DNA of 64,000 nucleotides from Rachicladosporium sp. CCFEE 5018 (lineage: Eukaryota > Ascomycota > Dothideomycetes > Cladosporiales > Cladosporiaceae), in contig KZ111192.1 in the NCBI GenBank assembly GCA_002077045.2, positions 62,001-126,000 of the forward strand, in the 5' to 3' direction. Positions within the stretch are counted from its first letter, which is position 1, and every line of letters starts with the position of its first letter. The notes beneath the pieces are model-generated. The model was not told the origin of the DNA. It saw only the letters and a program-made list of their open reading frames with translations, and made no database searches. A program made the position numbers and the translations under genes. Below, in pieces: positions 30,180 to 39,861 of this stretch.

Positions 30180-31622
30180 ATGCCGTCATTCTATCCGCGC
30201 ACTCAAGGGAGTTCGCTACCACTCACACCACCAGACTCTGGGTCTGCAGGATACGGGTTCAGTCACGTTCACTACCCACAGGAGCAATACGTACCTCACC
30301 AGAACATGGGTGGCAATCACAACGATGGCGTCTATGACTACCCTCATAGCTACATGCAGCCTGCTGTCGCACCGGCACCGCCTAACTACCAGTACCAGTC
30401 CGGCACCTTCCAGCCTGCGAATAACCTGCCACCGATCTCGAGCTACTACGAGCCGATGGGTGCACCGACACTGCCTCCACTCCGGATGCAGGAGCATCTC
30501 TCATTCAGCGACGACTACCAACGCCGCCTGCAGCAGCAAGAGCAAGAGAGCGCCGCAATGCGCGAGCAGCAACGCCAAGCAGCAAAAGAGGACAAGGCGA
30601 CTGGCGGTGTATCCGCAAAGCTGGACTATGAGATGGAGCGCATGACGGACTTTGTCACAAAGTACGCTCAAAAGATGTATGACATTCACTTGTCCCCCAT
30701 CTGCCTTGCAGATATTGACATTTTCCGAAGCTTCAACTACACCGTGTCGAGCCCGCCTTCCTTCCGCAAGTGGGTGCACCAGGTGCTCTCGGCTACAAGA
30801 CTACCCTCAGCGACGATATTGCTCAGCTTGCACTATCTTTCTGAGCGTTTAGCCACGCAGCCAGGATCGATCAAGGCTGGCGAGCATCAGATCAATCGGT
30901 TTTTGGCGGTATCGCTGATACTTGGAAGCAAGTTCCTGGACGACAACACTTTCGTAAACAAGTCTTGGTCAGATGTGACGGCGATCAAAGTTAGCGAGCT
31001 CAACTTGCTTGAGCGCGAGTGGCTGCAGCTAATTAAATACCGCTTGCACGTGGACCCGGAAGGCGGAGTGGCCGGCTGGATCGAAGCGTGGAACACGTAC
31101 GATGCTGAGCAAAATATCAAGCAGCAGGCAGCCACTCGCTTGTCGCCACTGGACACGAACGTTCATCGTCACTCGAGCAACAGCAACCGGTACTCACCGT
31201 ACCCGACGCCGTACACTGCTTCTCCTGGTCGCAGTCACGAGTCACTGTCAAGCCGTGCATCACAGTACGCCACGACACCATACAGCTCGATCGACACTTG
31301 GGGTCTGCCAGCACGCTCAAATCTCTCCGACTACTACAGCCGCGACCAGCACTACCCCACATTGAACGACATCGACGAAGCCAACCGGCAAGCGACTGAA
31401 CTTCGTCGTCAGTCCCAGTACAACTACATCTCCCCGGCTGCTCCGGCATCACAGAACTATTACGACACTTCTTCATACGCACCAGCCGCGTGGTACACTA
31501 CCGCGTGGAACTCGACCCGCAACAGTCACCGCTTTGACTGCGAGTGCTTTTCTTGCGACACCCGGACTTACCGCCCTTATCCGGTGGCCTCTGCATACGC
31601 GCCGCAGACTGTTATGGGCTAG
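30180..31622 (+). CDS. Pho80/CLG1-like cyclin
   Basis: 480 residues, single exon. The ATG at 30180 (MPSFYPRTQG) is preferred over an in-frame GTG/ATG-poor extension upstream. The N-terminal 140 residues are Pro/Tyr/Gln-rich. The cyclin box occupies about residues 155-290: MTDFVTKYAQKMYD, ICLADIDIFRSFNYTV, SFRKWVHQVLSATRLP, LILGSKFLDDNTFVNKSWSDV and LNLLEREWLQLIKYRLHV. The C-terminal tail is Tyr/Ser-rich and disordered. The SWSDV-x-L-ExEWL pattern is that of Pcl/Pho80-family cyclins, closest in architecture to yeast Clg1 and fission yeast Pas1, which partner Pho85-type kinases. Partner and pathway here are inferred. Confidence 0.82.
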   Translation: MPSFYPRTQGSSLPLTPPDSGSAGYGFSHVHYPQEQYVPHQNMGGNHNDGVYDYPHSYMQPAVAPAPPNYQYQSGTFQPANNLPPISSYYEPMGAPTLPPLRMQEHLSFSDDYQRRLQQQEQESAAMREQQRQAAKEDKATGGVSAKLDYEMERMTDFVTKYAQKMYDIHLSPICLADIDIFRSFNYTVSSPPSFRKWVHQVLSATRLPSATILLSLHYLSERLATQPGSIKAGEHQINRFLAVSLILGSKFLDDNTFVNKSWSDVTAIKVSELNLLEREWLQLIKYRLHVDPEGGVAGWIEAWNTYDAEQNIKQQAATRLSPLDTNVHRHSSNSNRYSPYPTPYTASPGRSHESLSSRASQYATTPYSSIDTWGLPARSNLSDYYSRDQHYPTLNDIDEANRQATELRRQSQYNYISPAAPASQNYYDTSSYAPAAWYTTAWNSTRNSHRFDCECFSCDTRTYRPYPVASAYAPQTVMG

Positions 31623-32459
31623 TGGCTTGCTCTTCCGGATTTGATCACGGTCTTACTGGACAATGGCACACATTTGATGGTGCTGGTGGCAGCAACAAAA
31701 GCGAATGGCCAAAATTTCACGGCACGAAAGCGAGCTCATTCACTTCCGCGATGGTATGGCACTTGAGCGTCTTCACGCGCATCTGCCTCTCGCAAGCGTG
31801 GATTCGAGCATGGCAAGCTTCATGCATCGCCGTTTCAGCGACTTAGAGCGCATCGCATCGCATCACAACCTAGCATAACCTGGGCGACAAAATTACACAC
31901 CAAAAGTCCAGCCTATGCACTTAGCGCTCCTACTACTTCATTCCTTCACTGCACAGCATACATTACACGGCATCACTACTTGCAAACATAAAACTTGCGT
32001 TGCTTTCCTTCATTACACTGGGTTTCTTGTACTTAGCATGGCGTTCACAACAAAAGGCGATGGCGATGGCGACGGCAATGGGATGGGATGGGATTACATT
32101 CGGACTTGCGGACTTACGGGATTGCGAATTTGAAAGCGTAGAAAGGCGTTCGATCGAAATGGGGTCTGGAACCGCGACTTGAACTGTTCTCGGAGTTCCT
32201 GGAAACCTGGGCGAACGGTGGAGTGGGTTTGGGCCAGTCAAAAGTGTAGGGCTTGTGGGATAGATGAAAGAGCCTGAGTAGATGCTGGGCGTAGGGTAGA
32301 GGATCAAATGAAAACCTCTATCGCCCTAGGGTATTATCTCGCTGTCTATCGGAGTCGCTATAGGTTGTGCGCTGCTGCGCTGTTCGAATCCACGTGAACG
32401 CGCCAAGACAAAGACTGAGAACTAAAATCATAGTTGCTATGGCTAGGTCTCTCTGAAAT
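31623..32459. other. Intergenic, 837 bp
   Basis: 3' flank of the cyclin gene and 5' flank of tRNA-Arg. It contains a small GCGATG/GGATGG simple repeat at about 32056-32094. A B-box-like GTTCGAATCC at 32383 has no foldable tRNA around it. Confidence 0.5.
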
Positions 32460-32593
32460 GGTCGGGTGGCCTAATGGTAAGGCGTTGCTTTCCGGTTTAG
32501 TCTGGCAAAGATTGCGGGTTCGAGTCCCGTCTCGTAAGTCATCACTTCGTTCGCACACTCTCATGTCCCATACTAACGGTATCTGCAGGATCG
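32460..32593 (+). tRNA. tRNA-Arg(CCG) with two introns
   Basis: Acceptor 5' strand GGTCGGG (32460-32466), D arm GCCT/AGGC with A box TGGCCTAATGGTA, anticodon stem TTGCT/GGCAA, loop TT-CCG-G, a 7-nt intron at 32496-32502, and T arm GCGGG-TTCGAGT-CCCGT with a perfect B box (GGTTCGAGTCC). Only CTC of the 3' acceptor strand follows (32531-32533). Then comes a 55-nt insert (32534-32588) with GTAAGT donor, TACTAAC branch site and CTGCAG end, and then GATC plus discriminator G (32589-32593). Spliced CTCGATC pairs 7/7 with GGTCGGG (two G-U). Unspliced, the last three pairs fail. The insert position, between bases 68 and 69, is identical to that in the tRNA-Thr gene. Confidence 0.82.
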
Positions 32594-32609
32594 ATTATAT
32601 AGCGTATCA

Positions 32610-32629
32610 TTTTGCTCTTTTGACTTTTT
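32610..32629 (+). terminator. Pol III terminator-like T runs after tRNA-Arg
   Basis: Three T runs (TTTT, TTTT, TTTTT) starting 17 nt past the discriminator. None occurs inside the gene or its insert. The 13-mer TTTTGCTCTTTTG at 32610-32622 is identical to that after tRNA-Thr and at the same distance. Confidence 0.65.
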
Positions 32630-32792
32630 CCAAAGGAAAACACCTTTTTGCGCACATTAAAAGACAGTTGGGTGGACAGGGATGTGATCGCCACGAGAGG
32701 TTCAAGGCCGCACGGTCGCATAAGATATGAGTGAGGTGAGAAGTGTAGAGTTTTGTCCCGCTCTAATGAACATGATCATGAGCTGACTTCAA

Positions 32793-35171
32793 CTACTTCG
32801 CCCGAGCCATCGGTCCCCAGTTCTCCCGCGGGTTCTGCTGGTATCGCACCAGCCTCTTCTTGCGAGGCTTATCACGGCCCAGCGCCTCATCGAAGACGAC
32901 CTTCATCACTTTAGGCGTTGGCCCACTGGCCAGTGGCGCAGCTGCAGTGCCAGTCATGTCAGCTGCAGCGGTAGCTGCGCCGGTCGCCGCAGCTTCGCCG
33001 TTCGTTGTTGCCTCAGCTGAAACAGCAGCAGCACCATCTACACCTACCGCTCCAATCGGATCTGCCACACCCTCTTCGATAACTCGTGCAGCCTGCATAA
33101 TCCTCCACCCCGGCATCCCCTCCCTCAAACTCCCCTCCTTCAACGGACTCTTCTGCCTAACCCACTCCCTCATAACCTCCCAAATAACACTCCAAGGGGC
33201 CTCAGTCTTCACACTCCCCGGCTTGCAATGGCTCCTCGTAGCCCTATACCCCATATGCCGCAAGGCGCCTTTGATAGCGGCTTCGCTCGGCGCGACGCAG
33301 TGCAGGACTTTCGAGAGAGCGGAAGGGATAAAGAAGAAGGGCATGTTGTCGATTTGCTCAGGGATGGATTTGGAGATCAGGACGTCGAGGTTGGAGGACG
33401 AGGTGAACGGCGTTTTCTCAGGGACGAAGGTAGGGGCGTAGATCCCGTCGAGGGCTGTGTCTAGCATGCCTTCGATGCGGGCGTGGGTCGCGTAGACTTC
33501 GTGATCAGCGGTTTGAACGTCTTCGAGCATCTTCTCGATGAACTGCGCGTGATGTAGTGGACCTGCCCACATTGGTCCCGCTACGTGGGCTTTGTAGCCG
33601 CAGTGCTCACAGTGTTTGTCTGTGGACGGAGCTTGCGCAGCACCGTGTTTCCAGTTCACGGTATCGGATTTGGTCTTGCTTTGGGCTTGGTGGTTGCGGC
33701 CTAGCAGTTGCGTGGTCCAGGATCCACAGCCGGCGTCGCAGTTGTAAGCTATCATTGTCTTACCAGCGAGAAACTTGACGTCTGCGGGCGATTTGCGGAC
33801 CCGGACGAAGACGCGGATGTAGAAGTCTATGCTCAGACTCAGTAGAGGCTCAATCGCGAGGCCGTGGCGTGCTGCGCTAGTGGCGATGGAGTTGAGGATG
33901 AGGCGGAGACCACCTTCGTGAGAGTGGGGACCTTTGGTGGGGAGGCCACCGTACAGTGCAAAAGTCTTCTCTGGGTAGCCGCACGAGGCGAAGACAGCAG
34001 AGTCAGTGCATGTGACGCAGAGCAGGCCGCCGTCGTTCAAGGCATGCAATGCTGCATCGATGAAGGGTGCTGCTGTGCCGTATGGGTCGAGATCGATCAC
34101 GTCGTAGCGGTGAGAGACATGATCCGGACCGTGAGAGTCGCTGGGCGGGAACGCGACAGAGTACATGTGTGCTAGCGCGTTGCTCGTGTGTGCTGTGATC
34201 TTGTCCGCGAGGCCATTGTGCTTCACATTTAGCGCAATGCTACGTACTGCATCCCGGGACATGTCGTTCGCTGTGATGGCGGTTGCGAACGGTATCTCTT
34301 GGGCATAGCGTAGGGCACGCAGACCCGTGGCTGAAAGCGCGTCCAGTATTCGAAAGGGTGGCTTGCTCTCCTTCGCAGAGCCGTTGATCTCGGCTTCTGC
34401 GCTAAGCTCTGACACTGAGGCAGCTTCTGTGGCCGTTCTCGGTTCCACAGTGGTCTCCCTTGGTACTGCAGCTACATCACCATTGACTTCGTCCACCTGC
34501 ATGGCTTCGGGCACAGGGTCGATAACTTGCTCCATTTCCGACTCGATCGCCAGCTTCTCACCATCTGTGCCTTTCCTAAGCTTCACTGAACCTTCATCAT
34601 CACCCTCATCAGGCTCTCTTGCCCTCTTCAACGTACCCTTCTCTGCCCCAGCCTCTGCCTGCTTGACTGCCTCGCCATTCGCAACCTCGTCCGCCGTCGC
34701 CTCGACCTCTGAACTCTTGCCCTTCTTCTTTTCCTTCTTCAAATTCCTCTTGTCCACTCTCTTCTCCCTGCTCCCCTCATGCCTCATCCTCCTCCTCTCG
34801 CACAGATCCCTTCCAAAAGCCCGAAGCGCGAGCACGCTCAAATCCCGATTGAACTGCTGTATAGGGTTGTAGAACACCTTCTGGCTCTCGCTGTCCTTCG
34901 CAGCTGCTTTCGGATCGATCTCGGTGCGTGCCTTGGGAGGAACGAGGATATATGCCTTGCCCTCGCGGATCGTGCGGTAGGTCTTACCCTCATGTTCGAC
35001 GAGCTGGTCGGGTTTTGGGTCGGCAGTGAGAGGCACTGCTGCAGCTTCCGCCATGCTGAAGGCACTGATCCTGAAGCTACGAATTGGCGTCGTGTGGTGC
35101 AGAAACTTGCTGGGTCGAAGTGAAGTCCATAGACCGCGGGCAGTAGCTATGCTAGTCCTGCTCATTCGCAA
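32793..35171 (-). CDS. TRM1: tRNA (guanine26-N2)-dimethyltransferase TRM1
   Basis: 792 residues, no intron. An Arg/Ser-rich N terminus (about residues 1-38) looks like a mitochondrial presequence. A second in-frame ATG at residue 40 (MAEAAAV) could yield the cytosolic/nuclear form, as yeast Trm1 does with two starts. The methyltransferase core has LDALSATGLRALRY and VIDLDPYGTAAPFIDAAL (SAM-binding and catalytic Asp), with a Lys/Glu-rich insert between the N-terminal segment and the core. A Cys cluster (CDAGCGSW, then CEHCGY) is the family's zinc-binding feature. The enzyme makes m2,2G at position 26, and both tRNAs in this window have G26. It converges with the tRNA-Arg gene 200 bp away. Confidence 0.92.
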   Translation of the reverse strand: MRMSRTSIATARGLWTSLRPSKFLHHTTPIRSFRISAFSMAEAAAVPLTADPKPDQLVEHEGKTYRTIREGKAYILVPPKARTEIDPKAAAKDSESQKVFYNPIQQFNRDLSVLALRAFGRDLCERRRMRHEGSREKRVDKRNLKKEKKKGKSSEVEATADEVANGEAVKQAEAGAEKGTLKRAREPDEGDDEGSVKLRKGTDGEKLAIESEMEQVIDPVPEAMQVDEVNGDVAAVPRETTVEPRTATEAASVSELSAEAEINGSAKESKPPFRILDALSATGLRALRYAQEIPFATAITANDMSRDAVRSIALNVKHNGLADKITAHTSNALAHMYSVAFPPSDSHGPDHVSHRYDVIDLDPYGTAAPFIDAALHALNDGGLLCVTCTDSAVFASCGYPEKTFALYGGLPTKGPHSHEGGLRLILNSIATSAARHGLAIEPLLSLSIDFYIRVFVRVRKSPADVKFLAGKTMIAYNCDAGCGSWTTQLLGRNHQAQSKTKSDTVNWKHGAAQAPSTDKHCEHCGYKAHVAGPMWAGPLHHAQFIEKMLEDVQTADHEVYATHARIEGMLDTALDGIYAPTFVPEKTPFTSSSNLDVLISKSIPEQIDNMPFFFIPSALSKVLHCVAPSEAAIKGALRHMGYRATRSHCKPGSVKTEAPWSVIWEVMREWVRQKSPLKEGSLREGMPGWRIMQAARVIEEGVADPIGAVGVDGAAAVSAEATTNGEAAATGAATAAADMTGTAAAPLASGPTPKVMKVVFDEALGRDKPRKKRLVRYQQNPRENWGPMARAK

Positions 35172-35620
35172 TGGGGACGACGGAAACTGCGCAGATGACC
35201 GAATGAGAGCGAGATTTCCCTACCGCAAGTTTCCTAGCTGCATCAATCTTGAAGATAGCTTGGGTTGATTGAGAGAGGGGAAAGATGCATTGCAAGATAA
35301 TTATCCTGGAGGACTCATGTTATCAAAATTGAGTTCTTTGATTCGTTATCTGCGTGCTCACGCTAATGAGGGTCGACCCGCCATCGATTGCTCAAATAAT
35401 TTATGAATTAGGTGAGCCATTTGCACTTGGTATATCCATTCTCGTAGCAACAGCATCTCCACCTCTTACTCTAACGTAGAGTGCGAGTCCTGCAAGAGCT
35501 AGCTATACAGCATCTGGTCTACTGGTGATACGCCGAATGTACAGAATATGCTTGACCCGGGACACCCCTGTCCTTCCCACGATTCACTAAAGATGTCGAC
35601 TGGGAGGACCTTCCATTGAC
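35172..35620. other. Intergenic, 449 bp
   Basis: 5' flank of TRM1 and 3' flank of the dioxygenase gene. AT-rich around 35280-35420. Nothing else is supported. Confidence 0.5.
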
Positions 35621-37635
35621 TCAGCCAGTGACCGTCGACGCCTCGATCTCCTCTTTCGATAGATTGGTCATCCGGTACTTGGAAATGTAGTCGTCACGAT
35701 TGACTGTACCCGCACGTGAGCTCGAGGTTCAGCGAGGAAAGGGATGGGATCACTCACTGTAGCCGCCACACATGCGCCGCTTGCCCGTGAACGCGCTCCT
35801 CCCATGCAAGACTCGCGAGTTGTCGAATACTACAAGCAATGAGTCAGTCAAGTGCCCCTTGCAATCAGATCCGCGTTGACTCTGGGCGACTCACTCAAGA
35901 GCATGCCCGGCTTCAGTTGGAACCAGTACTGGTTCTTCGGATCGCTGATGAGTGCATCCCACTTCCTGCTTCTGATCAGTCTCTGCCCACTGCATCACCG
36001 TACAAGAAAACCTACGCAGCTGCGCGATACCACGCCTCCATCTGCTCTCCGACCTGCGTGAAAACACCCGCTCGGTCTGCGTTGTTCCACCGCACTTGCG
36101 TGATCTGATTAATGAAAGCATCAAACTTGAGCACTGGCATGGGCTGCGCAGGCTGTATACTGATACCCTCATTTCCACTTGCGTGTGCAAAGACGGGTGT
36201 GATGCACAAGATGCGGTACGCTTCGGGATCTTGCTGGCTTAGTGCGTGCGCTGCAGCGAACCCGTCCACGAGTGAAGACTTGCCGCCGGAGCCTTCGGTG
36301 TGTGAGAGTAGGTGCAAGGCTTGCAAGCCTCTGGATGGAGGTGTCAGCGCGAGACACGATTATCGGGAAACAGTACGAACGCAGGGTCGGTGAAATAAGT
36401 GTTGTCGGTGTGCGGCTCGAGGCTCTCGCTTGTGTAGGCAGTGTCTTTCGAAGACAGATCGGAGGTGAAGTCGTAGAAGCCACCTGCACTACATCAGCAC
36501 ACGGATCGCAGCAACCGCAAGAGGTCGCTGACCATAGTGCGTATTTCGTATCGGGCCAATGCTCTCGAGTAAGGCTTTCGTCGCCTCAGGAGTTTCAGGT
36601 GTGTTCGATACAAAGCAGAAACCGAATTGCCTCTGCTTACTGTTAGACTTCGTGCCCAGCACTCAACGATTCAAACCACTGTACCAAGGTGGACATGAGA
36701 TGAGCCATGCCTGATCCGGTCTGTACGCTATCATATTGCACCTTCGGCGGATATCGCTCGATGACGGATTGCCATAGATGCATCCTAGAGTAAGGTCAGT
36801 ATGTAGCTCGATGCCGTGCGGTAGGATCTACATACATCACAGTGCCAGTGCGGAGCACATCCGCGTCCAGACTCCGGTTGATTGCACTGAAGCCCTCGGA
36901 TCCATAGCTACTCTTGTGGCCATCGGCAACTTGAGTGTCACTCTTAGCTGTGGATTGCAAGTCTGACGTCCACACTAGAGCACTCACAAGTCACTTCAAA
37001 CGCATCGTTGACCGTGTGTATCTGAGTGATGCGACCAGCTTCGGGGTGCTATACGCGGTGAGTCAATACCCGATCACAATCGTCATTCCCCGCTCGTCGG
37101 CGCGTTGATGGGTGATCAGACCTTGAACACGTTGATCTTCCGCTGTCCAGTCTCGACGTTCCGACATTGTGGGCATGGGCATTGATCGCTTGCAAAGCTC
37201 GTCAGTTCCCTCGTGATGTCTGCAGCTGTACTGCAGGTCTCACCGTAGCCAAAGCCCGGGACTGGAGTGAGTCAGCACGTTGATGGTCATCTACTGCATC
37301 ACCGTATGTCCGTACTCGTCAACTTACAGGATGGTGGGGGGATTGTCGCCCCCACCAGGTATCGCTAGAGCGGGACCCGACTCGGTGTCTTGGCGGATGA
37401 GTTTGGAAGATGCGAGAGGTGTGGGCTCGGGATGGAGGATAGTAGATGAATGCTGAAGAGGACAAGGTTCAGAGAGATACAAGACAAATGAGCCAGGACG
37501 ACCTACCGTTGCATAATCTCGCCGGACATCCGCTCTCGATCCTATGAGAGTCTGTCGAACGCCGCATATGAGCAAGCTCGCGAGCGGAAGGGATCGGTGA
37601 CGGAAACACTGGGACAACCTGAAGATCGACGACAT
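35621..37635 (-). CDS. TMLH: Trimethyllysine dioxygenase (carnitine biosynthesis), 12 exons
   Basis: I assemble exons (minus order) 37635-37328, 37261-37244, 37188-37122, 37048-36988, 36947-36836, 36784-36685, 36632-36533, 36483-36381, 36330-36016, 35971-35895, 35829-35758 and 35703-35621. All phases agree, giving 471 residues. It has a mitochondrial presequence (FRLSQCFRHRSLPLASL), an N-terminal zinc-type domain (LWLRDQCPCPQC, then ADGHKSSYG), and a Fe(II)/2-oxoglutarate core with HTDNTYFTDPAGLQALHLL (iron-binding HxD), VDGF, and distal IFDNSRVLHGRSAF (second His). HTDNTYF...LLSH marks the trimethyllysine, not the butyrobetaine, enzyme. Exon 2 is an 18-nt micro-exon supplying the LPGLWLR segment. 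This is the first step of carnitine synthesis, in the mitochondrial matrix. Confidence 0.88.
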
Positions 37636-37675
37636 ACTGCGAGTCCTTGTGCAAGAGTTTGGGGGAAGGCTCATG

Positions 37676-38169
37676 AAGTGCTCGCTCCAAGTCTCGACTG
37701 GCGAGCTGAAGTCATGTCAACACGATGAGGAAGAAAAGTGGTCGGGGAACGGAGATTAGTCGAATATATTGCGGCACCTACATGGAGAGGCACAGTTGCC
37801 ATCACAGTAAAGTCACAACCCCAGACTGTCTGACGGGCCGCTCCCGCACCACATGGGCGTCGCTTCCTTCCGAAACCCGCGATCTCCAGGGTTTCGTCAA
37901 CGTTCCGACCGCAGTCGACGTGTCGCGTAAGGCAGTCGCATAGTAAATAGTCGCATTGCGGGACAATAGCTCATTTCCATCACCTACACCTTGCACGATC
38001 TTGTACCACATCTCGTCCTATGACCTGAATTGCGAAGCTGCCGCCCGCAACAACGAGATTCGATTGGCCAAACAATAGCAGCACCTCCGACGAGCTCGAC
38101 CTCCCCTCCACCGCAATAACATCGCCTGAGCCCGAGCTTCACCCCCTACGCACTGTACACAACTTCAAC
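37676..38169. other. Divergent promoter region, about 490 bp
   Basis: Lies between the divergently transcribed dioxygenase and TVP18 genes. It should hold both promoters. No gene is seen. Confidence 0.5.
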
Positions 38170-38739
38170 ATGACGATCGCCGACGAGCTCAAGTCGCGCA
38201 ACTTCAGCATATACGGCCAGTGGTACGGAAGCCTTCCCCTCACCCAGCAGGCCAGCAACAAGGTCAGCACAACTGACAGCATTGTGACAGGATCGGCATC
38301 CTCTGCATAATCCTCTGCTTTGCGCTAGGCATATCAAACATCTTCCACTTCGACATCATAATCCTCTGGAGTGTCTTTCTCTTGTACCCACCTCCCCTCC
38401 CTAACCTACCCTTCTCCACCTGCTAATCTCTACCCCAGCATCTCTGGACTCGTCCTCATCTTCATCGAAATTCCCCTCCTCCTCCGCATCTGTCCTACCT
38501 CCGGTGGCTTCGATGCCTTCATCCGCCGCTTCGAGACGAACTACATGCGCGCTGCGATCTACGGCGTGATGAGCTTGATCCAATGGCTCAGTTTGATTCG
38601 GTATGCGACAAGCTTGATTGCTGCCGCGGTGTTTCTGTTGATTGCGGCGGTATGCTATGCGTTGGCTGGGTTCAAGGGGCAGGCGTTTCAGAGCAGTAAG
38701 ACGTTGGGTGGGCAGGGAGTGGCGCAGATGATTGTTTGA
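38170..38739 (+). CDS. TVP18: Golgi membrane protein TVP18
   Basis: Three exons, 38170-38222, 38291-38383 and 38439-38739, give 148 residues, the usual family length. The signature includes FSIYGQW at the N terminus, hydrophobic span ILCIILCFALGISNIFHF, IEIPLLLRICPTS, FDAFIRRFETNYMRAAIY, a further pair of spans, and the C-terminal SKTLGGQGVAQMIV. Donors are GTACGG and GTACCC, and acceptors are GACAG and CCCAG with a TGCTAAT branch site. The protein is a four-span Golgi component linked to vesicle trafficking. Confidence 0.92.
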
Positions 38740-39190
38740 GTGCTATAAGGTGGGACAGTGGGCGTTTGGCGTGGACATGATCTACGGTGAGGGTTGTCCT
38801 ACAATTGGCATGAGAAATGGGGTGTTAGTGCTGTAAGCATACAGTGCAAAGCATGCCAGACCCCAACATTGCGAATGCGTTCCTGAGCACAATATCGGCG
38901 GCCAAGCAGTTACGAAGCAGATCGCTCGTGCCGCAATTTGTGTCCTATTGACGCAGGTGGCTATCCTTCACCGCACAAGTCCTGCATCTCAACGATGCAA
39001 GGGCCGTTCGAGGCAACCGAGCAGCCTTTAACCTGAAGAACCCCAACTAATCGGCAGATCGCAGTCCTAACGCAGCATCTGCGCGACGCTTCAATGCCAT
39101 GTTACAACGGTATGCCTCCCGGGCTGGACGTCTCGCGGAACACAAGCTGCGTGTTGTAGCATCTCCGCAGCGGAAGTGTCTTCTTTACGC
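38740..39190. other. Intergenic, 451 bp
   Basis: 3' flank of TVP18. No supported gene or repeat. Confidence 0.5.
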
Positions 39191-39524
39191 TTACGCCATC
39201 CGCTTGCGGTCGTACTCAGTAGTGACAGCTGTCCCTTCGGGAAGCATCCACATGCCTTCGAGATCGACTTTGAACCACCCCTCAACTCCTATGGCACGCT
39301 GCATGTCTAGCAGTGTGGCTTTCTCTGGCGGTGCCCTCACTGGGTGCTCCTCCAGGATCTTGTCGTAGTTGGGCCCATTGCTGGACCAGCCGACGTACCT
39401 GTTGGACAGTAAAGATCTGTCTTGGCTCCAGCTGCAAGAGGATGCGTTCGAGGATCTCCGCGGTCTTGAGGACCGTGGTCACTGCGCGGATTGGAGCCAC
39501 AACTCCGGTAAAGCGTTGCACCAT
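39191..39524 (-). pseudogene. F-box fragment joined to an unrelated-looking C-terminal exon
   Basis: An ATG at 39524 opens an F-box segment (VLKTAEILERILLQLEPRQIFTVQQ) nearly identical to that of the neighbouring gene at 39862-40680. After the CAACAG at about 39405 the F-box frame loses similarity. A different frame then becomes coding-like and runs to TAA at 39191 (GPNYDKILEEHPV, GWFKVDLEGMWMLPEGTAV, TTEYDRKRMA). CAACAG followed by G looks like a splice acceptor, so the second part could be an exon of another gene into which an F-box copy was inserted, or a chimeric gene. The reading of this locus is uncertain. Confidence 0.4.
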
Positions 39525-39861
39525 GTTCGTTGTTGATCTGCGAAGCGACGGTGAGCTTCTGTGACAATACGTTCTCAGACACAGGTATAGGTCCCCTACC
39601 TGGACTCTTGTGTCAACGGACTGTGTGGTGAACTCATGACTGGCCATCTTGCTACGGTATCGAAGGTATAGAGAGTCAGATCGGTAGATTGAGTGAGGTT
39701 TACACTCTACAAAGGATACAAACGCGCAAACTTGGCTGTGTGACCGACGTAACACCAGGAAGCCGCATCGGGCCCCTGCATGTGCCATGTACTCCAAATC
39801 TCCATCATGAGCCGTGAGTACTGGAGACGCAAGTCCCAAACCAACAATATCGCCAGCGCCA

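Noticed and set aside
32383..32392. B-box-like GTTCGAATCC just upstream of tRNA-Arg
   Set aside because: The flanking bases cannot form a T stem, and no A box or acceptor stem is present.
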